64,000 nt of DNA from contig JAJZFV010000043.1 of NCBI GenBank assembly GCA_021805205.1, forward strand, positions 235,848 through 299,847, read 5' to 3'. The stretch comes from Actinomycetes bacterium. GTDB lineage: Bacteria > Actinomycetota > Acidimicrobiia > Acidimicrobiales > Acidimicrobiaceae. The notes beneath the pieces were generated by a model. It was given only the letters and a program-made list of their open reading frames with translations, was not told where the DNA came from and ran no database searches. Below are positions 45,103 through 55,042 of this stretch, one piece after another; position 1 is the stretch's first letter; the number at the start of each line of letters is the position of its first letter. The position numbers were made by a program, and so were the translations under genes.

Positions 45103-45789
45103 ATGGATTTCAAAGAGGTAATAACATCTGCCGCAACAAGCCGAGACTTCCAAGAGATAGATGTCCCCGACACTACGGTATTTGAGATTCTCGACATAGC
45201 TCGATTCGCTCCAAGTGGCGGCAACCGACAAGGTTGGCACGTCGTTTTATTCAAGGATAAAGAAGTTCGCTCGCATCTCAAAGACCTTTACGTCTCTGCC
45301 TGGTCAGAGTATATGGGTTACGTCTCACTTGGGGAGGTTCCATTTCTTCGTGAGGCCGAAGGGGATGTCAAATTGCAAGAGGCGATGAAGGTGCACTACC
45401 CACTTCCATTCGCCGATAACTTAGATAGCCATCCCGTTCTACTTGGGGTATTCGTCGACCTAAATCAACTTGCGGTCACCGACGGAAACATAGGGCGTCA
45501 AAGCATCGTCGGAGGAGCATCCATCTACCCATTCTGCCACAACATACTCCTTGCGGCACGATCCATGGGTCTCGGTGGCGTTATAACGACCGTGTTAGCT
45601 CGTAAAGAGAGCGAGGTAAGACGGTTGGTGAATCTCCCCACCAACTATGCGATGGCGGCTTTGATGGCACTAGGAGTCCCCAAAAAGCGGCCGCAACGTC
45701 TCAAACGAAAGAGCGTTAGTGACTTTACAACAGTGGACGCCTTTGATGGTCCAAGATTTTCCCTTGAGCCAGATGTCACAACTTTCTGA
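45103..45789 (+). CDS. Nitroreductase-family flavoprotein
   Basis: A 228-residue FMN-dependent oxidoreductase. The N-terminal FMN-binding SRDF...ARFAPSGGNRQGWHV and the later SIYPFCHNILLAARSMGLGG with ALMALGVP are typical of the nitroreductase fold. Members reduce nitro compounds, quinones or flavins with NAD(P)H; some remove iodine or make cofactors. The ATG at 45103 has only a weak ribosome-binding site. It is divergent from the MarR-MMPL pair, so a shared response to a xenobiotic is plausible. Confidence 0.88.
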   Translation: MDFKEVITSAATSRDFQEIDVPDTTVFEILDIARFAPSGGNRQGWHVVLFKDKEVRSHLKDLYVSAWSEYMGYVSLGEVPFLREAEGDVKLQEAMKVHYPLPFADNLDSHPVLLGVFVDLNQLAVTDGNIGRQSIVGGASIYPFCHNILLAARSMGLGGVITTVLARKESEVRRLVNLPTNYAMAALMALGVPKKRPQRLKRKSVSDFTTVDAFDGPRFSLEPDVTTF

Positions 45790-45867
45790 CAAATACTTAA
45801 CCTAACTGAATAAGATGGTTTAAAGTTAGAGATCGTCGGTGTTGTACCGGGTAACAAGGATGGCCAC

Positions 45868-46695
45868 GTGAAGTATTCGACCTCTTTCGTAGTATCAGCC
45901 CTATCCGAGACGTGGAATTCACTCTTAGGGTACTCTTCTTCGATCGCTGAAGAGCAGTGGGGCTTGCCATCAAACTGTCCAAACTGGTCAGTACGAGACG
46001 TACTCGCACACATAATTGGAACCGAGCTGTCACTGCTTGGAGAGGCAAGTCCAGATGAACCCGATTTATTCGGGGAGCATGTGAAGAATGACGTCGGCAA
46101 AATGAACGAACGTTGGGTTACGTACCTTCGGGCTGAGCCAATCTCGAAACTTATAGATCGATTCGAAAATGTTATCGAGATGAGGCTAAAGCACTTAAAC
46201 AGCCTCGATGAGGATGGGTTCAACGCACCGAGTTGGACACCACTTGGTCAGGGAACATATCGGGACTTCATGGAAATTCGCGTGATGGATTGCTTTGTTC
46301 ACGAGCAAGACATTCGCGTAACTACTGGAAGCGAATTCATCTATCACGACAGGTCAGGGGCGATCTCACTCGACAAGCTAACTTCCGGCCTAGGTTTCGT
46401 CATAGGAAAGAAACTAAAGGCTCCAGATGGAAGTCAAGTTACATTTGAGATAGCTTTGTCCCCTAATAATGTGAGCTCGACCACACTACACGTGGAGGGT
46501 GGTCGAGCAACTGTAGTAAGAGACGTCGACCACTCCAAAGATACGACAATCATAAAAATGCCAATCGATGCCTTCGTCTTTGCCACTGCAGGAAGGACTA
46601 ATGCCTTCAACTACCTCGAGAGCGGCGAAGTTTCCTTCGAAGGAAACCTGATCCTAGGTCGCCTCATCTACGAACACCTAGGATTCATAATCTGA
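45868..46695 (+). CDS. Mycothiol-dependent maleylpyruvate isomerase-like DinB-fold protein
   Basis: A 275-residue protein with an N-terminal four-helix metal-binding domain (TIGR03083-like): CPNWSVRDVLAHIIGTE supplies one metal histidine, and DCFVHEQDIR supplies two more residues of the triad. The C-terminal third resembles the SCP2-like domain often joined to it (INAFVFATAGR region). In actinobacteria this family uses mycothiol as cofactor or substrate. The GTG start follows AAGGATGG. It overlaps the next gene by one base, so the two form a tight pair. Confidence 0.85.
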   Translation: MKYSTSFVVSALSETWNSLLGYSSSIAEEQWGLPSNCPNWSVRDVLAHIIGTELSLLGEASPDEPDLFGEHVKNDVGKMNERWVTYLRAEPISKLIDRFENVIEMRLKHLNSLDEDGFNAPSWTPLGQGTYRDFMEIRVMDCFVHEQDIRVTTGSEFIYHDRSGAISLDKLTSGLGFVIGKKLKAPDGSQVTFEIALSPNNVSSTTLHVEGGRATVVRDVDHSKDTTIIKMPIDAFVFATAGRTNAFNYLESGEVSFEGNLILGRLIYEHLGFII

Positions 46696-47393
46696 TGACC
46701 GCAATTACGCCTAAAGAGGTCGTAAAGGTGGAGTTCTTCTACGACCCCATGTGCCCCTTTGCCTACGAGACTTCACTCTGGGTCAAAGATGCTCGAGAGC
46801 ACTATGGATTCGAAGTCGACTTTCGATTCTTCTCACTAGAGGAGATCAATAGGGAAGACGGAAAAAAGCACGCATTCGAGCGCGACTGGGCTTATGGATT
46901 TTCCCTTCTAAAGTGCGCAGCACTATTAAAGGCCTCGGACACCAAGAGTGCTGAAGACTTCTACGCCTTCATAGGCGATCGAATCCATCATCGTGGACAA
47001 AAGATTCACACCATTGAAGATGCTCGAGAAGCGCTCGCAGCGATAGGCGGAGACCCCCAGATAGCAGACGCTACCATTGGAAACGAAGAGCTAACAAAGC
47101 TAGTCATGGCCGACCACTTCTTTGCTATAGATAAATATGGTGGTTTTGGTGTACCGACGATAGTCTTCAACGAGAGTAGGGCCATCTTTGGACCTGTTGT
47201 AATGCCTGCTCCAAAGGGGTCAGAGGCGATAGAACTCTTTGACCTTGCAGTTTCGATGGCGAAATTTGATTCACTGCTCGAGATCAAGCGACCCCAAAAC
47301 CTACAACAAAGGCAAAAAGTGGCCGAGCTTCTCGATCCATATCTTAAAGCACGGGTTTGGCGCAGCGTTCAAAATGCACCGTACTCAAAATAG
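46695..47393 (+). CDS. DsbA-like thioredoxin-fold protein, mycothiol-dependent reductase type
   Basis: A 232-residue cytoplasmic DsbA-family protein. DPMCPFAYETSLW contains a single cysteine where classical DsbA has CxxC, and GGFGVPTIVFN is the cis-proline loop. The layout resembles the actinobacterial Rv2466c group of mycothiol-linked oxidoreductases. The one-cysteine active site would favour a mixed-disulfide mechanism with a low-molecular-weight thiol. It overlaps the preceding mycothiol-linked gene by one base. There is no signal peptide. Confidence 0.82.
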   Translation: MTAITPKEVVKVEFFYDPMCPFAYETSLWVKDAREHYGFEVDFRFFSLEEINREDGKKHAFERDWAYGFSLLKCAALLKASDTKSAEDFYAFIGDRIHHRGQKIHTIEDAREALAAIGGDPQIADATIGNEELTKLVMADHFFAIDKYGGFGVPTIVFNESRAIFGPVVMPAPKGSEAIELFDLAVSMAKFDSLLEIKRPQNLQQRQKVAELLDPYLKARVWRSVQNAPYSK

Positions 47394-47412
47394 CCCAAAG
47401 ATGATCATCGAT

Positions 47413-48789
47413 CTACATCGGCGAGTTAGCGTGCTTTGCCTTTCGAATTCGTTCTTTTTTAGCCATAACCAGCTCGAGGGCTGATGCAAGGGCAATTCGC
47501 GTTGCACCTGGTTCAATCACCTCATCAACGAAGCCTCTTTCGGCAGCTACATACGGAGTAAGGTAATTCGCCTCATAAGTCTTTTGGTACTCGAGACGCT
47601 CTTCATCGGTCGCTCGACGCATCAAAATTTGCGCAGCACCTTGGGCTCCCATTACCGCAATCTCAGCCGACGGCCATGCGAAGACTACATCTGAACCCAT
47701 TCCTTTAGAGTCCATGACGATATAGGCGCCGCCATATGCCTTGCGTAAAATTACGCACATCCGGGGAACACCACAGGAGGCGTATGCGAATGCCAGCTCT
47801 GCTCCATGGCGTATCATTCCCCTCCATTCAACGTCCTTTCCGGGGAGAAATCCAGGAGTGTCTTCAAGGGTAATTAATGGAAGATTTAAAGCGTCACAGA
47901 ATCTTACGAATCTAGCCCCCTTTTGCGAGGCAGGGATATCAAGGGTACCGGCAAGGACCCTTGGTTGATTGGCCAAAACGCCTACCGGATTTCCGCCGAT
48001 TCTCCCCAGACCAATGACCAGCTGAGGAGCGAACCGGCTACGCAGCTCAAAGAAGTAGTCGTCATCTACAATCTCAGATATGATTTCGCGAACGTCATAC
48101 GACCCTGTCGGTGAGGCGGGAATGACCGAATCCAGCTTTGTACTGTATCGCGAAATCGGATCATTCGTTGCCATAAATGGCGGTAGTTCATTCGTCGAAG
48201 AGGGCAAGAACTCGAGAACTTCCTCAACCTGCTCCAACATATCGTCGTAGTCGGCAGCCTCCAAGTGAGAGGTACCGTTCTTTACTGCCAATGAGTAGGT
48301 GCCGCCAAGTTCGTTGGTAGTGACCGACATTCCCGTAAAATCGCGGACCATATCCGGACCTGTCACAAAGGCGTAAGCCTCAGGAGTGGTCACGACGATA
48401 TCTGACAAACCAAGTAGTAGCGCAGGGCCGCTGACCGCAGGACCAAAGAGACCACAGATTATCGGCACTATTCCGGAGGCGTTTGCCAACTCACGAGCAG
48501 CAAGTCCCCATCCATGCAGGGCCTCAATACCCTCATGGATCGATGCACCTGAGGTAGAGAGCAGCATAACGATAGGGATCTCAAACTTGATGGCAGACTT
48601 TACTGCCGCTGCAATACGCCTTCCGTCGGTTCCAAGAAGGGCTCCGCGGTGCAATGGCGAAGTCGAACTAATCAGCATCACCTGTCGCTGTCCAACACGT
48701 TCGATCCCTGTCGAGGTACTACCGGGTACCCGGCTATTCATTACGACACCGAGTTTGCCTCGGGCTGACTCACTTCTCGACAGTACCAT
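47413..48789 (-). CDS. Acyl-CoA carboxylase beta subunit (carboxyltransferase), short form
   Basis: A 458-residue biotin-dependent carboxyltransferase. The N-domain shows STSGASIHEGIEAL and TGPDMVRDFTG; the C-domain shows LEDTPGFLPGKD, MIRHGAELAFAYA, KAYGGAYIVMDSKG and WPSAEIAVMGAQGA, as in acetyl/propionyl-CoA carboxylases. It lacks roughly the first 60 residues of typical members (which run to about 510-540), including the usual LLDPGSF region. No biotin carboxylase or biotin carrier gene is adjacent. Geranyl-, methylcrotonyl- or methylmalonyl-type roles are possible. Confidence 0.87.
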   Translation of the reverse strand: MVLSRSESARGKLGVVMNSRVPGSTSTGIERVGQRQVMLISSTSPLHRGALLGTDGRRIAAAVKSAIKFEIPIVMLLSTSGASIHEGIEALHGWGLAARELANASGIVPIICGLFGPAVSGPALLLGLSDIVVTTPEAYAFVTGPDMVRDFTGMSVTTNELGGTYSLAVKNGTSHLEAADYDDMLEQVEEVLEFLPSSTNELPPFMATNDPISRYSTKLDSVIPASPTGSYDVREIISEIVDDDYFFELRSRFAPQLVIGLGRIGGNPVGVLANQPRVLAGTLDIPASQKGARFVRFCDALNLPLITLEDTPGFLPGKDVEWRGMIRHGAELAFAYASCGVPRMCVILRKAYGGAYIVMDSKGMGSDVVFAWPSAEIAVMGAQGAAQILMRRATDEERLEYQKTYEANYLTPYVAAERGFVDEVIEPGATRIALASALELVMAKKERIRKAKHANSPM

Positions 48790-48852
48790 CTACAAAAATC
48801 CCTTTGTTGCCGGAAATTACATCCTAGTTGACGGCCATTATTCGACTCAGGA

Positions 48853-50082
48853 CTACCCAATTATTTTGAATGCAACCTCACGCCCGGCCTGTAGCGCTCC
48901 ATCGATAGATGGAGTGGCCATGTAGTCTCCCGCTAGACGAATTCTCTTAGAAAGTTGCTGTTTGAGGCCATACGAGGAGTTCGATCCATACTTAGTCGGA
49001 AGGGCCCTATCTACGAAGTAACTACGGACTATCGATAGGTCCTTTGACTCTAATCCATAGATCGCAGCCGTAGCATCTGCCACTTCGAGGTGCGACTTTT
49101 CAAAGTCGAGGGATGAGACAGATATAAGATTTACCCCATTGGGGGCGTAGCTCTTAGAAACCTGAGAGATAACTACCGACGTGGTAACGGGGTCTTTGGG
49201 GTCAACCGAAACCTTGAGCATTGCACCATTTATTATCTCCCGTTCAGTTGCGAAGTAGAAGTTTCGCACTCCTCGATACTCTGCAGTTACATCGCCACTT
49301 AGGATCTGTTGCGCCTCGTCAGCCTTAACTGCGAGAACCAAGTAGTCATGCTCCACCTCGTCACCATCTTCAAAGCGAACCGAATTATCCGAGACCGAAA
49401 TCGCACATTTTGATAGAACGATAGCGTCTCTTCGCATCTTCGAAGCTATTCCAGCGGGCAACTCGGCCATCCCAGTATCAGGCACAGCAGCCTTACCTGT
49501 TATGAAATTTCCCAAAACAAAGAGAGCGAAGTCAGCTGTTACATCGAGCGTTGGGGACAAGGTGACTCCCCGCATAAATGGCGCTATGTAGTTATCGATT
49601 GCTCGCTCGCTCAATCTCCTATTGCGTCGCAGATAATCACGGAAGCTAGTTGAAGAAAAAGCCACCTTGGCTCCCATGCGACTTGAAAAGGCGTCGAAGG
49701 ATATGTGCGCCAAGGAGAGCTTTTCAAAGAGCGAAAACTCACCAAGCAACGGAACCAAGCTCTTGATGTCACCGATACCAGACGGAGCGACGACTGAGTT
49801 TTGATCACCATTGGCGCCTACGTAAGTTACGCCTCGGTCGAAGTACCTAAAGTCGATCCCATCGGTCCCAAATATTCTCCGCAACTCGGGGTATGAGTCG
49901 AGAATTACTTGAAAACCAACGTCCAAAAAGAACCCATCGACGAAGTCGGTCGCCACCACCCCTCCGATGCGATCACTCTTTTCATAAACAGTAACCTCAA
50001 AGCCGGCGCGATCTAGGTATAGTGCGGCTGAAAGCCCCGCCAGTCCAGCTCCAATTATTGTGACTTTTCCTCGACTCGCCAA
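48853..50082 (-). CDS. FAD-dependent amine oxidase/phytoene desaturase-like protein
   Basis: A 409-residue flavoprotein: the FAD-binding IIGAGLAGLSAALYL at residues 9-23 is followed by YEKSDRIGG, and the C-terminal IRLAGDYMATPSIDGALQAGRE completes the cofactor site. This arrangement is shared by phytoene desaturases, protoporphyrinogen oxidases and amine oxidases; the PDTGMAELP segment is typical of the carotenoid desaturase-like branch. The start is a TTG ten bases after GGAGG. No carotenoid genes are adjacent, so the substrate is open. Confidence 0.83.
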   Translation of the reverse strand: MASRGKVTIIGAGLAGLSAALYLDRAGFEVTVYEKSDRIGGVVATDFVDGFFLDVGFQVILDSYPELRRIFGTDGIDFRYFDRGVTYVGANGDQNSVVAPSGIGDIKSLVPLLGEFSLFEKLSLAHISFDAFSSRMGAKVAFSSTSFRDYLRRNRRLSERAIDNYIAPFMRGVTLSPTLDVTADFALFVLGNFITGKAAVPDTGMAELPAGIASKMRRDAIVLSKCAISVSDNSVRFEDGDEVEHDYLVLAVKADEAQQILSGDVTAEYRGVRNFYFATEREIINGAMLKVSVDPKDPVTTSVVISQVSKSYAPNGVNLISVSSLDFEKSHLEVADATAAIYGLESKDLSIVRSYFVDRALPTKYGSNSSYGLKQQLSKRIRLAGDYMATPSIDGALQAGREVAFKIIG

Positions 50083-50343
50083 TTTCGATGAACCTCCAGC
50101 TGATCTTGTCTGTAAACAGCGGTGGGAATAATCCTATAAACGAATTGGCAGCGTCGGATAATTGGAGCAAGATAACCAAGTGGGGCATTAATAATTTCCA
50201 AGCATTCTTGGAGTAAGGTATAACCATTAGAGATGCACTCACCCGATGATCGGGCTGTTCACTGTGCGATGATGATACTCACTACGTGCAACGCACTAAG
50301 GTGCCGAATATGTGTTTAAAGGGCAAGATCCGCGAGAACTTCA

Positions 50344-51393
50344 TTGGCAAATATATTCAGCGATAAGCGAACGAAGAGAGTAGCAAGCTTGGCGCTCTCT
50401 TTGGCATTTATCGTCGCTACTGCTTATGTCGTTTCAACTCAGTTTTCCGAGCTAAAAAGCGCCCTTTCGCAGATAGAGGCTGCAAATATCGCAATAATTG
50501 CCATCGCTGCTCTCTCGGAGATCGGATCGGTAGCCTCTTTTGGCCTCTTCAACTACGTTATCTTGCGTGGGGGTTCGACTATCTCACCACTTACTTCGAT
50601 CGAAACTGCAACGGCAAACACAACCATAAATAACTCAATTCCGGGCGGCACCGCATTTGCTTCAATATATTCATTCCGTCAATACCGTAGATACGGTGCC
50701 ACGCCCCTATTTGCGTCCTGGGCAGTGATAACAATAAATGTCCTAAGTGGGGCGAGCTTGGCGATACTTGCGGCGGCCGGAGTGGCCCTGTCCTTCAAAA
50801 CCTCACAGGGGCTCGACTTGATCCTGGTCGTTCCAGGAACCGTAGTAGCTCTCCTTCTGGTTTCGTATCTTTTAGCAAATCCAAGGTTTCTAGTCGCGAT
50901 GGCTCGACCTACCTTAAAGCTCTCCTATCGACTGATCAAATACCCCAAAGGGGGCGCCATCGCGATCCAAGAGATATGTAACGCCTTTGCCGACCATCAT
51001 CCAAAACTAAAAGACCTTCTTGCAGCAACCGCCATCGCAACCTTCAACTGGATCTTTGACGCATTAGTGCTTGTACTTGCCTACGAAGCTATCGGAAAGC
51101 CAATCCCTTGGAGTGGCCTATTACTTGCCTATGGTGCCGGGCAATTAGCCGCGAACCTACCAGTGACTCCAGGAGGACTTGGTGTGGTGGAGGGTTCTCT
51201 TTCGATCGCACTGGTGGCTTATGGTGGAGCTCAGAGTAGCGCGGTGGCGGCCGTTCTCATCTACAGACTAATTAGCTATTGGATGACTATGCCGCTTGGA
51301 TTTATCTCATACTTTATTACGACCGGTACCTTTAAAGTTAGGCGCATACCGACGCAGCAATTCGAAGGGAGTGCACTTCATCATGAGAGTTAG
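50344..51393 (+). CDS. UPF0104/lysylphosphatidylglycerol synthase-like flippase membrane protein
   Basis: A 349-residue integral membrane protein with about eight helices. NLPVTPGGLGVVEGSL and the late YRLISYWMTMPLGF are the signatures of the UPF0104 group related to the flippase half of MprF. Such proteins move lipids or lipid-linked sugars across the membrane. There is no cytoplasmic synthase domain. The start is a TTG without a clear ribosome-binding site. The end overlaps the lipoprotein gene by eleven bases. Confidence 0.83.
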   Translation: MANIFSDKRTKRVASLALSLAFIVATAYVVSTQFSELKSALSQIEAANIAIIAIAALSEIGSVASFGLFNYVILRGGSTISPLTSIETATANTTINNSIPGGTAFASIYSFRQYRRYGATPLFASWAVITINVLSGASLAILAAAGVALSFKTSQGLDLILVVPGTVVALLLVSYLLANPRFLVAMARPTLKLSYRLIKYPKGGAIAIQEICNAFADHHPKLKDLLAATAIATFNWIFDALVLVLAYEAIGKPIPWSGLLLAYGAGQLAANLPVTPGGLGVVEGSLSIALVAYGGAQSSAVAAVLIYRLISYWMTMPLGFISYFITTGTFKVRRIPTQQFEGSALHHES

Positions 51394-51826
51394 CTCCAAA
51401 CGACACGGCCGATTTATGGCGATCGCCGCCACTATCTTCGCCCTTACCACTGCTAGTATCCTAAGTAGCTGCGGAGGTGCATCTGCTGGCCTTGGCACCT
51501 CTTCGTCTCCGTGCTTTTCGGCCCTTCCGCCTGCTTTTAAAGCTGCGGGGACCGGAGGTAGGATGATTGGAGTGCGCCTTCTTTCCCCCAAGAACACCGC
51601 ACGACTAGAAAAGGTCTTCAACTTTAAAAACGGCGATCGAATCTGTCTTGTTGCATTTGAATTTCCAAACCCCAAGAGTGGAAAGATAACAATCACCAAG
51701 GACGTCGACCGAATCATAGGCAACTTTCGCCTCGTATTTTTTGACTTATCCAAGAGCAAGGTGATAGCGATACACAACACCCACTATCTTCCGGTAAAGT
51801 TTGCCCATTCCTTTGCTCTGGTCTAG
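51383..51826 (+). CDS. Predicted lipoprotein of unknown function
   Basis: A 147-residue protein from the ATG at 51383. Residues 1-29 are a basic stretch and hydrophobic core ending in LSSC, a lipobox that predicts cleavage and lipidation at Cys30. The mature part contains two further cysteines and a basic beta-rich segment (SGKITITKDVDRI). I do not recognise its family. It is sandwiched between a flippase-like gene and a penicillin acylase, so an envelope role is likely. Confidence 0.7.
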   Translation: MRVSSKRHGRFMAIAATIFALTTASILSSCGGASAGLGTSSSPCFSALPPAFKAAGTGGRMIGVRLLSPKNTARLEKVFNFKNGDRICLVAFEFPNPKSGKITITKDVDRIIGNFRLVFFDLSKSKVIAIHNTHYLPVKFAHSFALV

Positions 51827-51909
51827 AAGAGCAAGTCGCTTGTCAAACACCTCACCTCTTGGAAAGTGCTACCTTTACATATGCACTAACCTGACGTGGA
51901 GATTTCGAA

Positions 51910-54489
51910 GTGAAATATCAATTATCTACCCGAACGTCAATACGCCTTATGGCATCCACGTTGCTCATGCTTGGAACCATCTTTGCGCTTTCGCACCCCT
52001 ATGGATCGATTCCACCGATCGGACCGACATTCAGCCCCTTTAGCGGCGTCTGGGCCACCTCTAAATTGGGCAACTCACTTACATCACAGACCATTCGGAT
52101 ACCGTCGCTCTCCCAAGTCGTCACGGTCGCTTTCGACAGTTACGAACGACCCACGATAAATGCAGCAAACGAACATGATCTCTTCGAGACAATCGGAATA
52201 CTCCAAGCTCGATTTCGCCTCTTTGAGATGGACCTACTCCGAAGAGCAGGCGAGGGGACACTCGCGGCAGTAATTGGCCACTCAGAACTCTCCACCGATG
52301 AATTTCAGCTAACCCTCGGGCTCAAACGCACCGCAGAAGTTGAAGCGATGAATATCGCCCACGAACCTTCAACCTACGCCCTCATGAAGGCTTACGTAGA
52401 TGGCGTCAACTATGAGATCAAACAGATGGAAAAGACGAACTCACTTCCTGCCGAATTCCGACTCCTCAACTACAAGCCCGCGCCGTGGACTCTGGTGGAC
52501 ACACTCGTAATCCAGGGAGACCTCACTGAACTTCTCGACTTTACCTCAAACCCCGTAGATAGAACCTTGTACGCCACTTCGCTTGGTACCGATCTGACGA
52601 ATAAGTTATTTCCCACCTTTGCAACCAACCCCCAAGTACCCTACGATAACGGCCCATTTGCAAAAGTACCCCTAACCAAGATCACTCGTGCCATTCCTGG
52701 TACGTCCCTAAAAACATCAAGCGCTAAGGCAAAATCCATGATGGCCAAAGTGGAAGGCTCCCAAACAACGAGCCATTCAACTAGGTCAACTACCTACCAG
52801 ATTGAAAACGGTCTAGCCCAAATCACCAACTGGTACCAGAGCATCGATCCAATTCTTCGCCGCAGTGGTAGCGAATCTAATAACTTTGCCATCTCGGGGA
52901 AAAAGTCTTCAACTGGTGGAGCAATCCTGGCTGGAGATCCACACCTGGCATTTCAGTTACCTTCGATCTGGTACCAGTTGACTGCGAATTCACCTACGAT
53001 CTCGTTTTCAGGGGTATCTGTCCCAGGCCTCCCCGGAATATTGATTGGACATAATCGAAGTATCGCTTGGTCGCTCACTGACACTCAAAACCAGTCAGTC
53101 TTCTACTATCGCGAAAAGACCTCACCGGCTCATCCGAATCAATACTTTTGGGATGGCAAGTGGCGTAGCTACACCACATATTCTTATCAAATCGCACAGA
53201 AAGGGGGTGCCACTATCGACTATCAAGTCCGCGTTACAGTGCATGGACCCGTAATGACAACATCGGGAATCACGGCCAGCGCCTATTGGTTCGGCGCCAT
53301 CCCATCTGACGATATTCAAAGTCTCTACAGAATCTATAAATCTACAAACTTCTCACAATTCAAGGCAGCCTTAGCTGGGTGGTTATCGCCCACACAAAAC
53401 TTTGCGTTCGCAGACGACAAGGGAAATATCGGAATTATCGCTCCCGGGATATACGCTCAGGTCCGATCGGGCGACCCTAGGTTCCTTCTCGACGGCACCG
53501 GTAAAAGCGACGTTGTTGGGACGATTGCCTTCTCCCAAGTTCCTCAATCCTACGATCCCAAGAGCGGGTTTATATTTTCAGCAAATCAAAGACCAGTTTC
53601 GAGTAACTACCCCTATTTCATCGGAGATTCGAGTAACGCATTCGACCCGGGATATCGCTCTAGGACTATCTTCGACTTCTTGAGCTCCCATAAAAAAATT
53701 ACACCAGTTCAAATGAGTCAACTCCAGACCTCCTATGGCGATTTACTTGCCCGAGAGATGACTCCGCGTCTGATTTCGGCGATCCACGCCTCGATACCAA
53801 GTAGCGCATTTACGCTTACTACACCGTTGCAACGGGCCCTAAACCTAATGAATAGTTGGAACTACCAGATGAAGACCGACTCCAAAGCTGCCCCATTTTG
53901 GTGGTACTTCATCAATCAATTTTTAGATAACCTATACAACCCAATTTGGAGTGCCCACAAAGTGCCAACTTCCGTGGACTCAAACCTCAAGATCTCAATC
54001 AATAACACATCACTACTAGAAGATGCCGAAGCACTCACCCTAAATCCAAAGATTGGACCGCGCATTGGAATCGACGTATCGAATCAATCGCAGCTCAACA
54101 GATTGATGTTTGAAGCATTCCAGGGTGCAGTTCGGTCTTTGGAGAATGATTATGGCTCAAGGTTTTACGATAGGACGTGGGGATCGATACACAAAGACGA
54201 ATTTGTATCCATTACCAATATTGACTCACTTTCATATGGTCCGTTTAGCGCCAGTGGAGATCCTTGGACCGTAAATGCTGCCGAAGGATCGCTACTCACA
54301 AAGGGTGGACCATCGTGGCGAATGGTGGCTCAACCGGGAAAGAACTACCAAGGGATAATTCCAGGAGGCCAAAATGGAGATGAACTCTCCAGTAATTACA
54401 CCAGCCAATCTGCGCTATGGAGGTCAAACCAATACCTGAATATGACATCTGAAGGTAGCCCCAATGCTATTTGGACGCTAAGCAGCTAA
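51910..54489 (+). CDS. Penicillin acylase-family Ntn hydrolase
   Basis: An 859-residue exported amidase. Residues 1-30 form a signal peptide or anchor. The precursor would cleave itself before Ser323 (GSE/SNNFAISG), leaving an alpha chain, a spacer and a beta chain whose N-terminal serine is the nucleophile; Asn and other oxyanion residues follow in the GPVMTTSG and NWYQS regions. Relatives include penicillin G acylase, cephalosporin acylase and the quorum-quenching N-acylhomoserine lactone acylases. The GTG start lies eight bases after GGAG. Natural substrate unknown. Confidence 0.9.
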   Translation: MKYQLSTRTSIRLMASTLLMLGTIFALSHPYGSIPPIGPTFSPFSGVWATSKLGNSLTSQTIRIPSLSQVVTVAFDSYERPTINAANEHDLFETIGILQARFRLFEMDLLRRAGEGTLAAVIGHSELSTDEFQLTLGLKRTAEVEAMNIAHEPSTYALMKAYVDGVNYEIKQMEKTNSLPAEFRLLNYKPAPWTLVDTLVIQGDLTELLDFTSNPVDRTLYATSLGTDLTNKLFPTFATNPQVPYDNGPFAKVPLTKITRAIPGTSLKTSSAKAKSMMAKVEGSQTTSHSTRSTTYQIENGLAQITNWYQSIDPILRRSGSESNNFAISGKKSSTGGAILAGDPHLAFQLPSIWYQLTANSPTISFSGVSVPGLPGILIGHNRSIAWSLTDTQNQSVFYYREKTSPAHPNQYFWDGKWRSYTTYSYQIAQKGGATIDYQVRVTVHGPVMTTSGITASAYWFGAIPSDDIQSLYRIYKSTNFSQFKAALAGWLSPTQNFAFADDKGNIGIIAPGIYAQVRSGDPRFLLDGTGKSDVVGTIAFSQVPQSYDPKSGFIFSANQRPVSSNYPYFIGDSSNAFDPGYRSRTIFDFLSSHKKITPVQMSQLQTSYGDLLAREMTPRLISAIHASIPSSAFTLTTPLQRALNLMNSWNYQMKTDSKAAPFWWYFINQFLDNLYNPIWSAHKVPTSVDSNLKISINNTSLLEDAEALTLNPKIGPRIGIDVSNQSQLNRLMFEAFQGAVRSLENDYGSRFYDRTWGSIHKDEFVSITNIDSLSYGPFSASGDPWTVNAAEGSLLTKGGPSWRMVAQPGKNYQGIIPGGQNGDELSSNYTSQSALWRSNQYLNMTSEGSPNAIWTLSS

Positions 54490-54543
54490 GCCACCGGGAA
54501 ATCCTAAAAATCCACACAAAAAAACGATATTCGAGGGATTGAA

Positions 54544-55017
54544 ATGAACTACGACAACGTGGTAAAAGTAACGAATATGGGGCGAGGAAACTATGGCGCA
54601 TTAGAGATAGGCGCAGTCACCATCGTCATATGCATCTCGAACGTCTTTGCTCCCTGGTACCTTATTTCACTGGTTGGAGTCGTCACCGCAATTTTAATAA
54701 AAAGATCTCCGACCATAAAAGTCATTCTCGCCACTATTGCCGCGACACTTTTGACCCTACTAATCAACGCTATAGGAGGAGGTAACGTGCTTGGTGTCGC
54801 AAGATTGACCTCAGCACTTGCTGGAATTGGGCCCAGTGCAATATCTTTTGTAGCAACTTTGGCTACCTCGATCTCGCTCGCACTCGTGGGAACCTTCGTT
54901 GGGACATCAGTTAGTCGCGTACTAACGGAGTTGACTTCCAAAAACGGCGGTGCAAATCCAGAGAATGCCTCTCAAGATAATTTAGGCTCTTTCACAACTA
55001 GACCCGTAGACTCTTAA
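54544..55017 (+). CDS. Hypothetical four-helix membrane protein
   Basis: A 157-residue protein with about four hydrophobic segments (near residues 20-35, 39-52, 58-78 and 95-122) and a hydrophilic, Asn/Ser-rich C-terminal tail. I do not recognise a family. The ATG follows GAGGG at good spacing and codon usage is like its neighbours, so it is very likely real. It lies between the penicillin acylase and a tiny membrane protein and may be co-transcribed with both. Confidence 0.72.
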   Translation: MNYDNVVKVTNMGRGNYGALEIGAVTIVICISNVFAPWYLISLVGVVTAILIKRSPTIKVILATIAATLLTLLINAIGGGNVLGVARLTSALAGIGPSAISFVATLATSISLALVGTFVGTSVSRVLTELTSKNGGANPENASQDNLGSFTTRPVDS

Positions 55018-55042
55018 ACACAGAACCAAGTGAGGCATAGCG

